Notes: generated by a model not told the origin, from the sequence alone. 7,940 nt of DNA from an uncultured Verrucomicrobiota bacterium (GCA_903925515.1 CAIYFP010000614.1:1-7940), one strand, 5' to 3'; counted from the first letter of the stretch, positions 1-5,036 are shown. Numbers and translations: made by a program.

Positions 1-22
1 ATGCGACGAACGACCCTCGGAA

Positions 23-53
23 AGCCGGATGCGGTAAAACCGCCCGTCCGGTT
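23..53 (+). ncRNA. Group II intron domain V (catalytic hairpin)
   Basis: The sequence folds as AGCCGGA (23-29) paired with TCCGGTT (47-53), including one G-U pair, then a distal GCGGT/ACCGC helix (31-35 with 39-43) closed by an A-rich loop. A two-nucleotide CC bulge (44-45) sits on the 3' strand. An AGC catalytic triad at the base of the 5' strand and a two-nucleotide 3' bulge are hallmarks of domain V. The hairpin is a little shorter than the canonical 34 nt. The AGCCGGAT...GTCCGGTT(T)GATGAG context is one I recognise from bacterial introns. Confidence 0.72.
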
Positions 54-61
54 TGATGAGG

Positions 62-124
62 GGCGAGGTTGGGGCCGGAAACTGACAACTGCGGTCTGTT
101 TAACTCCGTCACCCCAGCCTCGCC
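62..124 (+). ncRNA. Group II intron domain VI stem
   Basis: GGCGAGGTTGGGG (62-74) pairs with CCCCAGCCTCGCC (112-124) as an uninterrupted 13-bp helix with one G-U pair. An inner CGGA/TCCG pairing (76-79 with 105-108) lies beyond it. This is where domain VI should follow domain V. I do not see an obvious bulged branch-point adenosine inside the basal helix. A126, just below the stem, is the nearest unpaired candidate. That may point to a hydrolytic splicing mode or to degeneration. Confidence 0.65.
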
Positions 125-191
125 TACTCTACTCAGGGTCAGACCATGTCGCAACCGACTCCTATTGAACATAATACCCAAAACAAGCACC

Positions 192-228
192 ATACACTTG
201 AAGTGTGTAGCATAACTACATAGTGTAT
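192..228 (+). promoter_or_regulatory. Candidate operator: three AGTGT/ACACT half-sites
   Basis: Three copies of one pentamer occur in 37 bp just before the operon: ACACT at 194-198 (inverted), AGTGT at 202-206 and AGTGT at 222-226. The first two form a small palindrome (ACACT-TGA-AGTGT). The first and third form a longer-range perfect 7-bp inverted repeat (ATACACT 192-198 with AGTGTAT 222-228). The two direct half-sites are 20 bp apart, about two helical turns. The first gene of the operon encodes a winged-helix protein, and AbiE-type antitoxins are known to autoregulate through inverted repeats, so an autoregulatory operator is a reasonable inference. Confidence 0.45.
198..226 (+). promoter_or_regulatory. 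Candidate sigma-70-like promoter overlapping the operator
   Basis: TTGAAG (198-203) serves as a -35 element. A 17-bp spacer separates it from TAGTGT (221-226) as a weak -10 matching T1, A2 and T6 of TATAAT. The expected transcription start is near 233, which is also the first possible start codon of the downstream gene, so a leaderless transcript is possible. A competing -10 is CATAAT at 170-175, whose -35 partner is poor. No experimental support is visible, and promoter consensus in this lineage is uncertain. Confidence 0.35.
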
Positions 229-232
229 CGTT

Positions 233-1219
233 GTGCTGCTTCTCCAACCACGTCTCGTGAATTATCTGGCCGAACTCATGGGCGAGGCGCCGGCGTTGGC
301 GGAGGAAAAGGCGGCGGGGTTGCCGCTGTTCCTGCGTGAGCGCTTTCAGCTTTGCTCAGGCCTGTTTTGGGGCCGTCGGGTGGTGCTCGCCGTGGAAGGT
401 GACGCCCGGGAACCCGGGGCACCGGGGGAATACGAAAGGCTGGCGGCAGCGCTGCGTTCCCATCTGGGTGAAACCGTGATGCTGGTCCTCGGGCGATTGC
501 CGTCGTATGCACGCAATCGCATGGTGAGGCTGGGCATCCCCTTTGTTGTTCCCGGCAGCCAGTTTTTCTTGCCCACGGTCATGGTGGACCTGCGCGAGCG
601 TTTCTCGCCCGGCAAGCCCGCCAAGGGGAAGCGCCTCACCCCCACCGCCCAGTGCGTCGTCCTCTACCACCTCCAGCGGGCGTCGCTGGACAATCTGCCC
701 CTCAAGCAAATCGCGGAACGGATCGGCTACTCACCCATCATGCTCACCAAGGTGAAGGATGAGCTGGAGGCAGCGGAATTGGCGCTTCCGTCGCGCCAGG
801 GACGTTCCGTCACCCTGCATTTTCCCCGACGCGGCCGGGATCTCTGGGAGCAGGCGCAGCCGTATCTAGCGTCCCCGGTGAAAAAGACGCACTGGCTGCG
901 AGGGGACATCCGCCCGCAACCCGCGCCTGCTGCTGGGCTCACGGCGTTGAGCCAGCTCACGGCCATCTCGGACGATCCATTGCCCACGTTTGCCCTGTCG
1001 GCCGAGGCGTTTCAGGCCAGTTTGGAAAAGGGCATCTTCCACGGCTGCAACGGGCCGGAGGAAGCTACCCTGCGAATGGAATCGTGGAGCTACGATCCCT
1101 TGCTGCTTGCCAGCGGCCGCCGGGTGGATGCGCTTTCACTCCACCTGAGCCTGCGCGAATCGCTCGACGAACGCATCCAGCAGCAGCTCGCGGAACTGAT
1201 CCAGCACGTCGCATGGTGA
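233..1219 (+). CDS. Winged-helix (MarR-like) protein, probable antitoxin/regulator of AbiEii-type pair
   Basis: A 328-aa soluble protein with no signal peptide or membrane segment. The N-terminal half (about 1-130) contains the family-like stretch GIPFVVPGSQFFLP (101-114). A predicted winged helix follows at about 135-200, with the helix-turn-helix in LPLKQIAERIGYSPIMLTKV (155-174). The C-terminal part (about 280-325) has SWSYDPLLL and VDALSLHLSLRESLDERI, a pattern I recall from MarR-annotated proteins encoded next to AbiEii nucleotidyltransferases. The start is GTG at 233, because a stop in frame at 221-223 leaves no earlier codon. No Shine-Dalgarno is visible. The stop overlaps the ATG of the next gene, implying translational coupling. 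By analogy with AbiEi, it may bind operator DNA and neutralise the partner. The regulatory and antitoxin roles are inferred. Confidence 0.72.
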   Translation: MLLLQPRLVNYLAELMGEAPALAEEKAAGLPLFLRERFQLCSGLFWGRRVVLAVEGDAREPGAPGEYERLAAALRSHLGETVMLVLGRLPSYARNRMVRLGIPFVVPGSQFFLPTVMVDLRERFSPGKPAKGKRLTPTAQCVVLYHLQRASLDNLPLKQIAERIGYSPIMLTKVKDELEAAELALPSRQGRSVTLHFPRRGRDLWEQAQPYLASPVKKTHWLRGDIRPQPAPAAGLTALSQLTAISDDPLPTFALSAEAFQASLEKGIFHGCNGPEEATLRMESWSYDPLLLASGRRVDALSLHLSLRESLDERIQQQLAELIQHVAW

Positions 1220-1995
1220 GGGGCCTCGCGATATTCCGGGAACGATTCCGCGCCTTCGATGGCGCGTTCACGCTGATTGGCGGTGCGGCTTGCGACGAGT
1301 GGTTCACGAACCAGGGCCTCCCATTCCGAGCAACCAAGGACTTGGACATCGTGCTGATGCTCGAGGTGCTCGACCCGAAGTTCGTTGCCGCGCTTTGGTC
1401 TTTCGTGACGGAGGGCGGATACGAGATCCGCGAGCGAAGCGATGGCACGCCGATGCTCTACCGTTTTGCCAAGCCGGCCAGCGGAGAGTTTCCCCACACG
1501 CTGGAGCTTTTCAGTCGAAGCCCCGATGGCCTGGATCTGGCCGAAGGGCAGGAGGTCATTCCGGTGAGAATCGAGCCGGATCATCACAGCCTATCCGCCA
1601 TCCTGCTGGATGATGATAACTACAGCCTCATCCAGACATGTCATGACCCGAGGGATGGCCTGCGGGTTGCCAATGCGACGGCATTGATCCCGCTCAAGTC
1701 CAAAGCCTGGCTCGACCTCACCCGTCGCGAGGCTGCCGGCGAAACCGTGGACTCCAAGAACATCATGAAGCACCGGAATGACGTCTTCCGCCTCGCCGCC
1801 ACGCTGCCGGGTGAACCTGGACCGGAGTTGCCGGCGACCATCACGGCCGATCTGGCCAGTTTTCTGGCTGCCTTTCCCGTGGCCTCCGAGGACTGGAGGG
1901 CCATCCTCGCTTCGCTGAGGGAGGGCATCGGCGCCATGCGTGCTCCAGCCTTGAGGAACGCAATCCAAACTTACTTCCGGCTCCCCACCGAATGA
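1213..1995 (+). CDS. AbiEii/AbiGii-type nucleotidyltransferase, probable toxin
   Basis: A 260-aa protein starting at ATG 1213, which overlaps the upstream stop by 7 nt (ATGGTGA). An earlier in-frame GTG exists at 1084, but it lies wholly inside the upstream gene and adds no family-like sequence. It has the nucleotidyltransferase signature LIGGAA (21-26), then TKDLDIVL (41-48) with the metal-binding acids D43 and D45. TLELF (96-100) offers E98 as a likely third acidic residue. Downstream are LIPLKSKAWLDL (158-169) and DSKNIMKHRNDVFRL (180-194), typical of AbiEii/AbiGii toxins. Type IV toxins of this fold transfer nucleotides to an RNA or protein target, for example tRNA acceptor ends in MenT-type enzymes. 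The target here is unknown. The operon arrangement, regulator first and transferase second, matches AbiE systems. All key residues look intact, so it is probably active. Confidence 0.82.
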   Translation: MVRGLAIFRERFRAFDGAFTLIGGAACDEWFTNQGLPFRATKDLDIVLMLEVLDPKFVAALWSFVTEGGYEIRERSDGTPMLYRFAKPASGEFPHTLELFSRSPDGLDLAEGQEVIPVRIEPDHHSLSAILLDDDNYSLIQTCHDPRDGLRVANATALIPLKSKAWLDLTRREAAGETVDSKNIMKHRNDVFRLAATLPGEPGPELPATITADLASFLAAFPVASEDWRAILASLREGIGAMRAPALRNAIQTYFRLPTE

Positions 1996-2188
1996 ACCCC
2001 TACCCCGCCTGTCTGCATCAATTGAGGTTTGAGGTTGCCCCGATTTGGTGGACATAAAAACCAAGAGAAATCACACCCTCGATCCCATGAACTCCCACCA
2101 CCTCCCCAGTCCCGCCATCCACGCCGACTTCGAGGCCACTTTTCGAGGCAAGACCAAGGCCCGGACGTTGAAACGGACAGGTGGAAGC
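1996..2188. other. Intergenic spacer after the operon, no feature recognised
   Basis: There is no convincing gene, terminator hairpin or promoter here. Several overlapping frames stay open through this stretch, but their translations are low-complexity, lack recognisable motifs and merge into the tandem array to the right. I therefore treat it as non-coding. Transcription of the operon must end somewhere in or beyond it, but no classic GC hairpin followed by a T-run is visible. Confidence 0.5.
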
Positions 2189-2459
2189 TCGGAAAGACGT
2201 TTTTTCCGGCCTGGAAGCGTCCGTTTCGGGCTGGAGAGGGTTCGTTTTCCCCAAAAACGTGTCTTTTCCACGCGCGAAACGCGCTTGGGGCGCCTGCAAC
2301 ATGCTTGGTCGATTGGAAAAAGACGTTTTCCAGTTGGGAAAGAGCTCTTTCTTTCGCTGAAAACCGATTTTCCCATCTGAAACGCCTCTTTCCGGACGCC
2401 GAAGAGGCCTTTTCCCGGTGCGAAACCGTGTTTCCACCGGTCCGAGGGCACTTTTCCCG
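2189..2459. repeat. Degenerate tandem array with 21-nt period (GAAA...TTTTCC units)
   Basis: Units follow the pattern (T)GGAAA-N5/6-TTTTCC-N3-5. The TTTTCC/TTTCC blocks start at 2326, 2347, 2368, 2389, 2410, 2431 and 2452, giving seven units in exact 21-nt register. More diverged units extend left, with TTTTCC-like blocks near 2202, 2223, 2245, 2264 and 2284 where the spacing drifts between 19 and 22. Many units are internally palindromic. TGGAAAA/TTTTCCA (2314-2332) is a perfect 7-bp inverted repeat, GAAAGAGCTCTTTC (2338-2351) is a perfect 14-bp palindrome, and GAAAC-CGT-GTTTC is at 2422-2434. Because 21 is a multiple of three, both strands stay open and translate into seven-residue repeats, which I regard as a by-product. 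It resembles intergenic repeats I recall from Verrucomicrobiota. Function unknown. Confidence 0.8.
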
Positions 2460-2581
2460 CGAAAAAAGGTGCATCGCCGCTTCGAATGGGTCGCCCGGGC
2501 GCTCATCCATGAAGATTTCTGCCCGGATGGAGCTGGGTGAACTGCAGCGAGCAGCTGTCGGGGTGCGGAAGCGCGAAAAAC
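2460..2581. other. Spacer between tandem array and CACGAA-type repeat
   Basis: A short stretch with GCGAAAAAA at its left edge, possibly a last partial array unit. I see no gene or regulatory element that can be supported. Confidence 0.35.
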
Positions 2582-2608
2582 CATGAAAGACACGAAGGGC
2601 ACGGAGCT
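2582..2608. repeat. CACGAA-type 9-nt micro-repeat
   Basis: Three adjacent 9-nt units, CATGAAAGA, CACGAAGGG and CACGGAGCT, are preceded by CGAAAAAC. The pattern matches the ACCACGAAAGACACGAA-style short repeats that I recall between genes in Verrucomicrobiota and Planctomycetota. With only three degenerate units the call is tentative. Confidence 0.4.
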
Positions 2609-2667
2609 GGACAAGGCCAAGGGCCTCCCGAGAGCCCATTCAAGATCTCAGCGCCGTTCCGTAATGG

Positions 2668-2683
2668 ACCGGCTTCTGCCGGT
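2668..2683. repeat. Small perfect hairpin, REP-like
   Basis: ACCGGC-TTCT-GCCGGT is a perfect 6-bp inverted repeat with a 4-nt loop, followed on the plus strand by TTT and then a further GCCGG at 2691-2695. It could be a weak terminator on the plus strand or a dispersed REP-like intergenic repeat. The very similar GCCGG string nearby favours a repeat. Confidence 0.4.
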
Positions 2684-2806
2684 TTGAAATGCCGGTGAAA
2701 GGAAGGGGGGGTGGGGCATGTCCTTCGTCCATCTCTGCCCGCCAAATGCGGTCAACGAGGTCCAGACGCATCGAAAGGAGCTGCAATGCCTTCCCCTGTG
2801 CCCCTG
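2684..2806. other. Unassigned segment replacing the 3' part of the truncated IS
   Basis: The homology of the minus-strand orfB ends near 2807, and the sequence to the left is not recognisable transposase in any frame. Minus-strand frames stay open here: the orfB frame runs on to a stop at 2648, and an alternative frame reads LQLLSMRLDLVDRIWRAEMD. None shows a known domain. It contains a G-rich run (2702-2716). This is probably foreign or intergenic sequence joined to the IS by a deletion or insertion. Confidence 0.35.
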
Positions 2807-3106
2807 CGCGGTTCGCCTGGCCACGTTCAGGCCCTTCTCCCGCCAGATCCGCTGCACGCGCTGGTCGTTCACTTGCCACCCGCCCCGTCTCAGGCAACGC
2901 GCAGCCATCCGATGTCCAGCACGGGGCCGTTGTCGGCTGATCTCCCGAAGCTCACGCCGAAGCCGGTCCTCCTCGGCGTCATCGTCCGCCTCGTAGCGTT
3001 GGGTGCTCCGGGGTTGGCCCACCACCTTGCAGGCCCGGCGCTCGCTCATCTCCAGCTCCTCCTTGAGATGACCCACGGCCTCTCGTTTGCGCGCCGGGCC
3101 TACCAT
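2807..3106 (-). pseudogene. IS3-family transposase OrfB, 3'-truncated
   Basis: The start is ATG at 3106, overlapping the orfA stop. The product begins MVGPARKREAVGHLKEELEM and continues with SERRACKVVGQPRSTQRY, an N-terminal signature of IS3-family (IS407-type) OrfB. It then has the HTH_21-like region ending in RVQRIWREKGLNVARR. Homology stops there, about 100 residues in, before the first catalytic aspartate of the DDE (rve) core. The frame continues through unrelated sequence to a stop at 2648, so any product would be a non-catalytic protein of about 152 aa. The preserved frame suggests that decay is recent or that only a single deletion has occurred. Confidence 0.8.
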
Positions 3107-3378
3107 TTTCCCTCCGCCAACTCCTTCAATGCCTGGTTGTCCAGCGACAGGTCCGCCACCAGCCGCTTCAGCCGGGCGTTCTCCTCCTTCAAGGCCTTGT
3201 GCTCGCGCACCGTCTCCACGTCCGCGCCGCCGTACTCCTTTTGCCACCGGTGATAAGTCGCCGGGCTGATCCCAAGGCCCTTGCACACCTCCTCCACCGT
3301 CTTCCCGCCGGCCATGGCCGAGGCCGCGTCGTGGAGCTTCTTCACGATCTGTTCCGCGCTGTGTCGTGTCCGTTTCAT
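3100..3378 (-). CDS. IS3-family transposase OrfA (DNA-binding subunit)
   Basis: A 92-aa complete protein starting MKRTRHSAEQIVKKL. It has a helix-turn-helix of the HTH_Tnp_1 (transposase_8) type at about residues 5-55 (KTVEEVCKGLGISPATYHRWQ), then a leucine-zipper-like coiled coil (about 60-85, LKEENARLKRLVADLSLDNQAL). Length and sequence are typical of IS3-family OrfA, which binds terminal repeats and modulates transposition. The start ATG at 3378 begins the conserved family motif. The stop overlaps orfB. Its partner is truncated, so it may act only as a repressor or bind IS ends elsewhere in the genome. Confidence 0.92.
   Translation of the reverse strand: MKRTRHSAEQIVKKLHDAASAMAGGKTVEEVCKGLGISPATYHRWQKEYGGADVETVREHKALKEENARLKRLVADLSLDNQALKELAEGKW
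3106..3112 (-). promoter_or_regulatory. Slippery heptamer GGGAAAA for -1 frameshifting (orfA to orfB)
   Basis: On the minus strand the last orfA codons read GAG GGA AAA TGG TAG. The heptamer G-GGA-AAA fits the X-XXY-YYZ pattern in the correct zero frame. A -1 slip there continues directly into orfB (ATG GTA GGC), fusing OrfA and OrfB. IS3-family elements commonly make the active OrfAB transposase by programmed -1 frameshifting. The stimulatory structure was not modelled. Confidence 0.55.
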
Positions 3379-3420
3379 GGTCTTCAGGCAGGCCCCTTCC
3401 GCCTGCAGACTCTCATACCA

Positions 3421-3444
3421 TGTGGCTCAGTTTATGGGGAGCAC
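3421..3444 (-). repeat. Likely terminal end of the IS3-family element
   Basis: About 40-65 bp upstream of orfA the minus strand carries CTCCCCATAAACTGAGCCAC, similar to terminal inverted repeats of related IS copies that I recall (CCCCATAAACTGAGCCA type). The matching inverted repeat at the other end is absent, so the boundary cannot be confirmed from this copy, and a target duplication cannot be assessed. Confidence 0.45.
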
Positions 3445-3719
3445 GCCAATGCCATCAGTCTCGTTCATACCGGTACTGGTTCATCTGGAAACGCCGCAAA
3501 CCCGCGTGACCCAACAAAGTTTCCGGTCTGGTGTCGATCGCGCAGGCTGGCTGGCTCGGGAATGTCGCCCTCGCCCTGGCTCGTGGGATTCGACGCCTGC
3601 CCGGCGCTCGGGGTGCATCCCTGGTTGGCCCTGTTCTCCAAGCGGACGACTGCGAGCGTACGCGTCCCGGTTGTAGCTTCCAAGCCGGCATTGCGCATGC
3701 GGCGACCTCCCAACGCGAT
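3445..3719 (-). other. Non-coding tail of the second transposase remnant
   Basis: The transposase-like frame stays open past its homologous part down to a stop at 3455-3457. The translation from about 3720 leftwards is arginine-, alanine- and proline-rich and has no transposase motif. This is probably the 3' flank or terminal region of the second element, directly abutting the IS3 end near 3444. No other gene is supported here. Confidence 0.4.
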
Positions 3720-4020
3720 CGATTGCGGCGAGTCGCCTCCCACCCCGCCTCCAGCTTCCGTTCCCGATCCACATGAATCGCCTCACGCCGACCTTCCATT
3801 CGGTCCGGTTGCGGCACATAGCCCAGTGAACCGTGCGACCGAACCCTATTGTGATGATCCGCGAACTCTCCCACTACCCGATGCGCATCCTTCAGGCTCT
3901 TGGTTGATTGGAGCAGATCAGCCGCTTCTTCAGGGTCCGGTGGGATCCCTCCAGCTTCCCGTTGCTCCGCGGGTCGTGCGGGTTGGCCAGCATGTGGATC
4001 GTTTGGCACAGCCAAGGTTT
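3720..4020 (-). pseudogene. DDE (rve-type) transposase, C-terminal remnant with frameshift
   Basis: Two adjacent minus-strand pieces in different frames rebuild the C-terminus of an integrase-core transposase. From 4020 the first piece reads HMLANPHDPRSNGKLEGSHR, which holds the conserved Asn-Gly-Lys and the catalytic Glu, then TLKKRLI. It meets a stop soon after. The second piece (3916-3720) reads SLKDAHRVVGEFADHHNRVR, SHGSLGYVPQPDRMEGRREA and DRERKLEAGWEATRR, matching the YNxxRxHxxLGYxxPxD tail of IS3/IS481-type transposases. One small indel between about 3895 and 3916 separates them. The N-terminal domain and both catalytic aspartates are absent, so it is dead. It lies just upstream of the HNH gene on the opposite strand. 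Confidence 0.75.
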
Positions 4021-4061
4021 ACCTTCCCAGCCTCGAGTTGGCGTGTTTCCCTGGGACTGCG

Positions 4062-5036
4062 ATGCGCTTTTGGTGGGTGAATCACAAGCAGACCTTCGCT
4101 GCGGAGATCGCCGGCCAGTACATCTGGTGTCCGAAGCGCAAGCAGAACGGTGCCCTCAACCACTTCTACGAGACGCTTCGGGAGGTTCAGCGCGGAGATG
4201 TCGTCTTCTCCTTCGCCTACGCCCACCTCCAGGCGGTCGGGCTCGCAAAACTCCCGTGCTACTCATGTCCGCGACCGGACGAGTTTGGGCGCGTGGGCGA
4301 GGCTTGGAGTGACCGCGGTTGGCGCGTCGACGTGGGCTTCCAGCGATTTGCGAAGCCTCTTCGAGTCACCGCAGTTGCGGACCAGATTGCCCGGTTGCTG
4401 CCGGACAAGTACTCCCCCATTCAATCGAATGGTCACGGCAACCAAGGCGCCTACCTCGCGGGCATCTCCGCCACCTTGGCGCGTCGGCTTCTCGAACTGG
4501 CGGAGCCAAGCTTGCTGGGCCTTCTCGACGCAAACGTGCTCCACGAAGGGGGAACCCTGATCTCCGATCCTGATTCGTTGACCGAGTGGGAGGAACGGCT
4601 CCAGCAACGCATCGCGGCAAGTGACTCCATCCCGGAAACCACCAGGAGGGACTTGATTCTCGCACGCCGAGGCCAGGGACAGTTCAAGCAGAACGTGGCC
4701 CGACTGGAAGCCCGGTGTCGTTTGACGGGCGTCACCAATCCCACCCATCTCATCGCAAGCCACATCAAGCCGTGGCGCGAATCCAACGACGAAGAGCGGT
4801 TGGCCGGCACCAACGGACTCCTGCTTACGCCGTCGATCGATCACCTCTTCGACCGTGGGTTCATCAGCTTCGATGACGACGGGGTTACCATGATCTCGCC
4901 CGTGGCAGACCCCGAAGCCCTGCCACGTATGGGCGTCGTATTGGACCGACGACTCTTCGCAGGATCATTCTCCCCGGAACAGCAACGCTTCCTCGAGTAC
5001 CACCGCCGCGAAATCTTCCTCCGGTCCGCCGCGTGA
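4062..5036 (+). CDS. FWWVN-type (EVE/PUA-like) domain fused to HNH endonuclease
   Basis: A 324-aa protein. The ATG at 4062 is chosen because the product then starts with the family motif MRFWWVN. The frame is open further left, to 3900, but that part overlaps transposase debris and lacks conserved sequence. The N-terminal domain (about 1-120) has MRFWWVNHKQT, YIWCPKRKQNGALNHFYETL, RGDVVFSFA and GWRVDVGF. I recognise this as common in HNH proteins. It looks EVE/PUA-like, a fold that in some restriction enzymes reads modified cytosine. The C-terminal HNH_2 domain (about 205-285) has LIASHIKPW (H234), NGLLL (N251) and DHLFDRG (H261), so the nuclease appears intact. It is tail-to-tail with the helicase gene, 13 bp apart. 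No promoter or good ribosome-binding site is visible upstream. A role in modification-dependent restriction is an inference. Confidence 0.85.
   Translation: MRFWWVNHKQTFAAEIAGQYIWCPKRKQNGALNHFYETLREVQRGDVVFSFAYAHLQAVGLAKLPCYSCPRPDEFGRVGEAWSDRGWRVDVGFQRFAKPLRVTAVADQIARLLPDKYSPIQSNGHGNQGAYLAGISATLARRLLELAEPSLLGLLDANVLHEGGTLISDPDSLTEWEERLQQRIAASDSIPETTRRDLILARRGQGQFKQNVARLEARCRLTGVTNPTHLIASHIKPWRESNDEERLAGTNGLLLTPSIDHLFDRGFISFDDDGVTMISPVADPEALPRMGVVLDRRLFAGSFSPEQQRFLEYHRREIFLRSAA

Larger units (their letters stand above)
1..132 (+). mobile_element. 3' end of a group II intron (partial, enters from left edge)
   Basis: The segment has the order expected at the 3' terminus of a bacterial group II intron: a compact domain V hairpin (23-53), then a long domain VI stem (62-124), then a short pyrimidine-rich tail ending in CTAC near 132. 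Bacterial group II introns end in a YAY-like 3' splice site after domain VI, which this fits. The intron body and any reverse transcriptase ORF would lie upstream of the window. A reading frame is open from base 1 to about 168, but it is explained by the structured RNA and is not called as protein. The exact 3' splice junction is a guess to within a few bases. The intron ends about 100 bp upstream of the toxin-antitoxin-like operon, on the same strand. Confidence 0.72.
2807..3444 (-). mobile_element. Truncated IS3-family element (IS407-like), one end preserved
   Basis: An intact orfA and the first part of orfB lie in the usual overlapping order on the minus strand. The upstream end, close to 3444, carries the terminal-like string GTGCTCCCCATAAACTGAGC on the minus strand. 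I find no matching inverted copy to the left, so the 3' half of orfB and the other terminal repeat are gone. With the catalytic DDE domain missing, the copy cannot transpose by itself. The group label rests on orfA/orfB similarity recognised by eye. Both ends are approximate. Confidence 0.75.

Noticed and set aside
1..168. Short protein from the ATG at position 1 through the intron end
   Set aside because: The frame overlies domain V and domain VI of a group II intron. Such ORFs are a common mis-annotation of the RNA structure.
2189..2459. CRISPR array
   Set aside because: The units are contiguous, diverged and 21 nt long, with no conserved repeats alternating with unique spacers, and no cas gene is near.
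1971..2639. 222-aa minus-strand protein (and the other long ORFs across 2018-2620 and 2029-2586)
   Set aside because: They exist because the 21-nt repeat lacks stops. The translations are low-complexity, without known motifs or a ribosome-binding site, and are equally open on both strands.
2711..3253. 180-aa plus-strand ORF
   Set aside because: It is the antisense of truncated orfB and part of orfA, with no independent support.
3900..4061. 54-residue N-terminal extension of the HNH protein
   Set aside because: It overlaps transposase-derived sequence on the other strand and has no conserved content, while MRFWWVN at 4062 is the recognisable family start.
3199..4080. 293-aa plus-strand ORF across both transposon remnants
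   Set aside because: It is an antisense shadow of orfA and the second transposase remnant, with a proline/arginine-rich translation and no motif.
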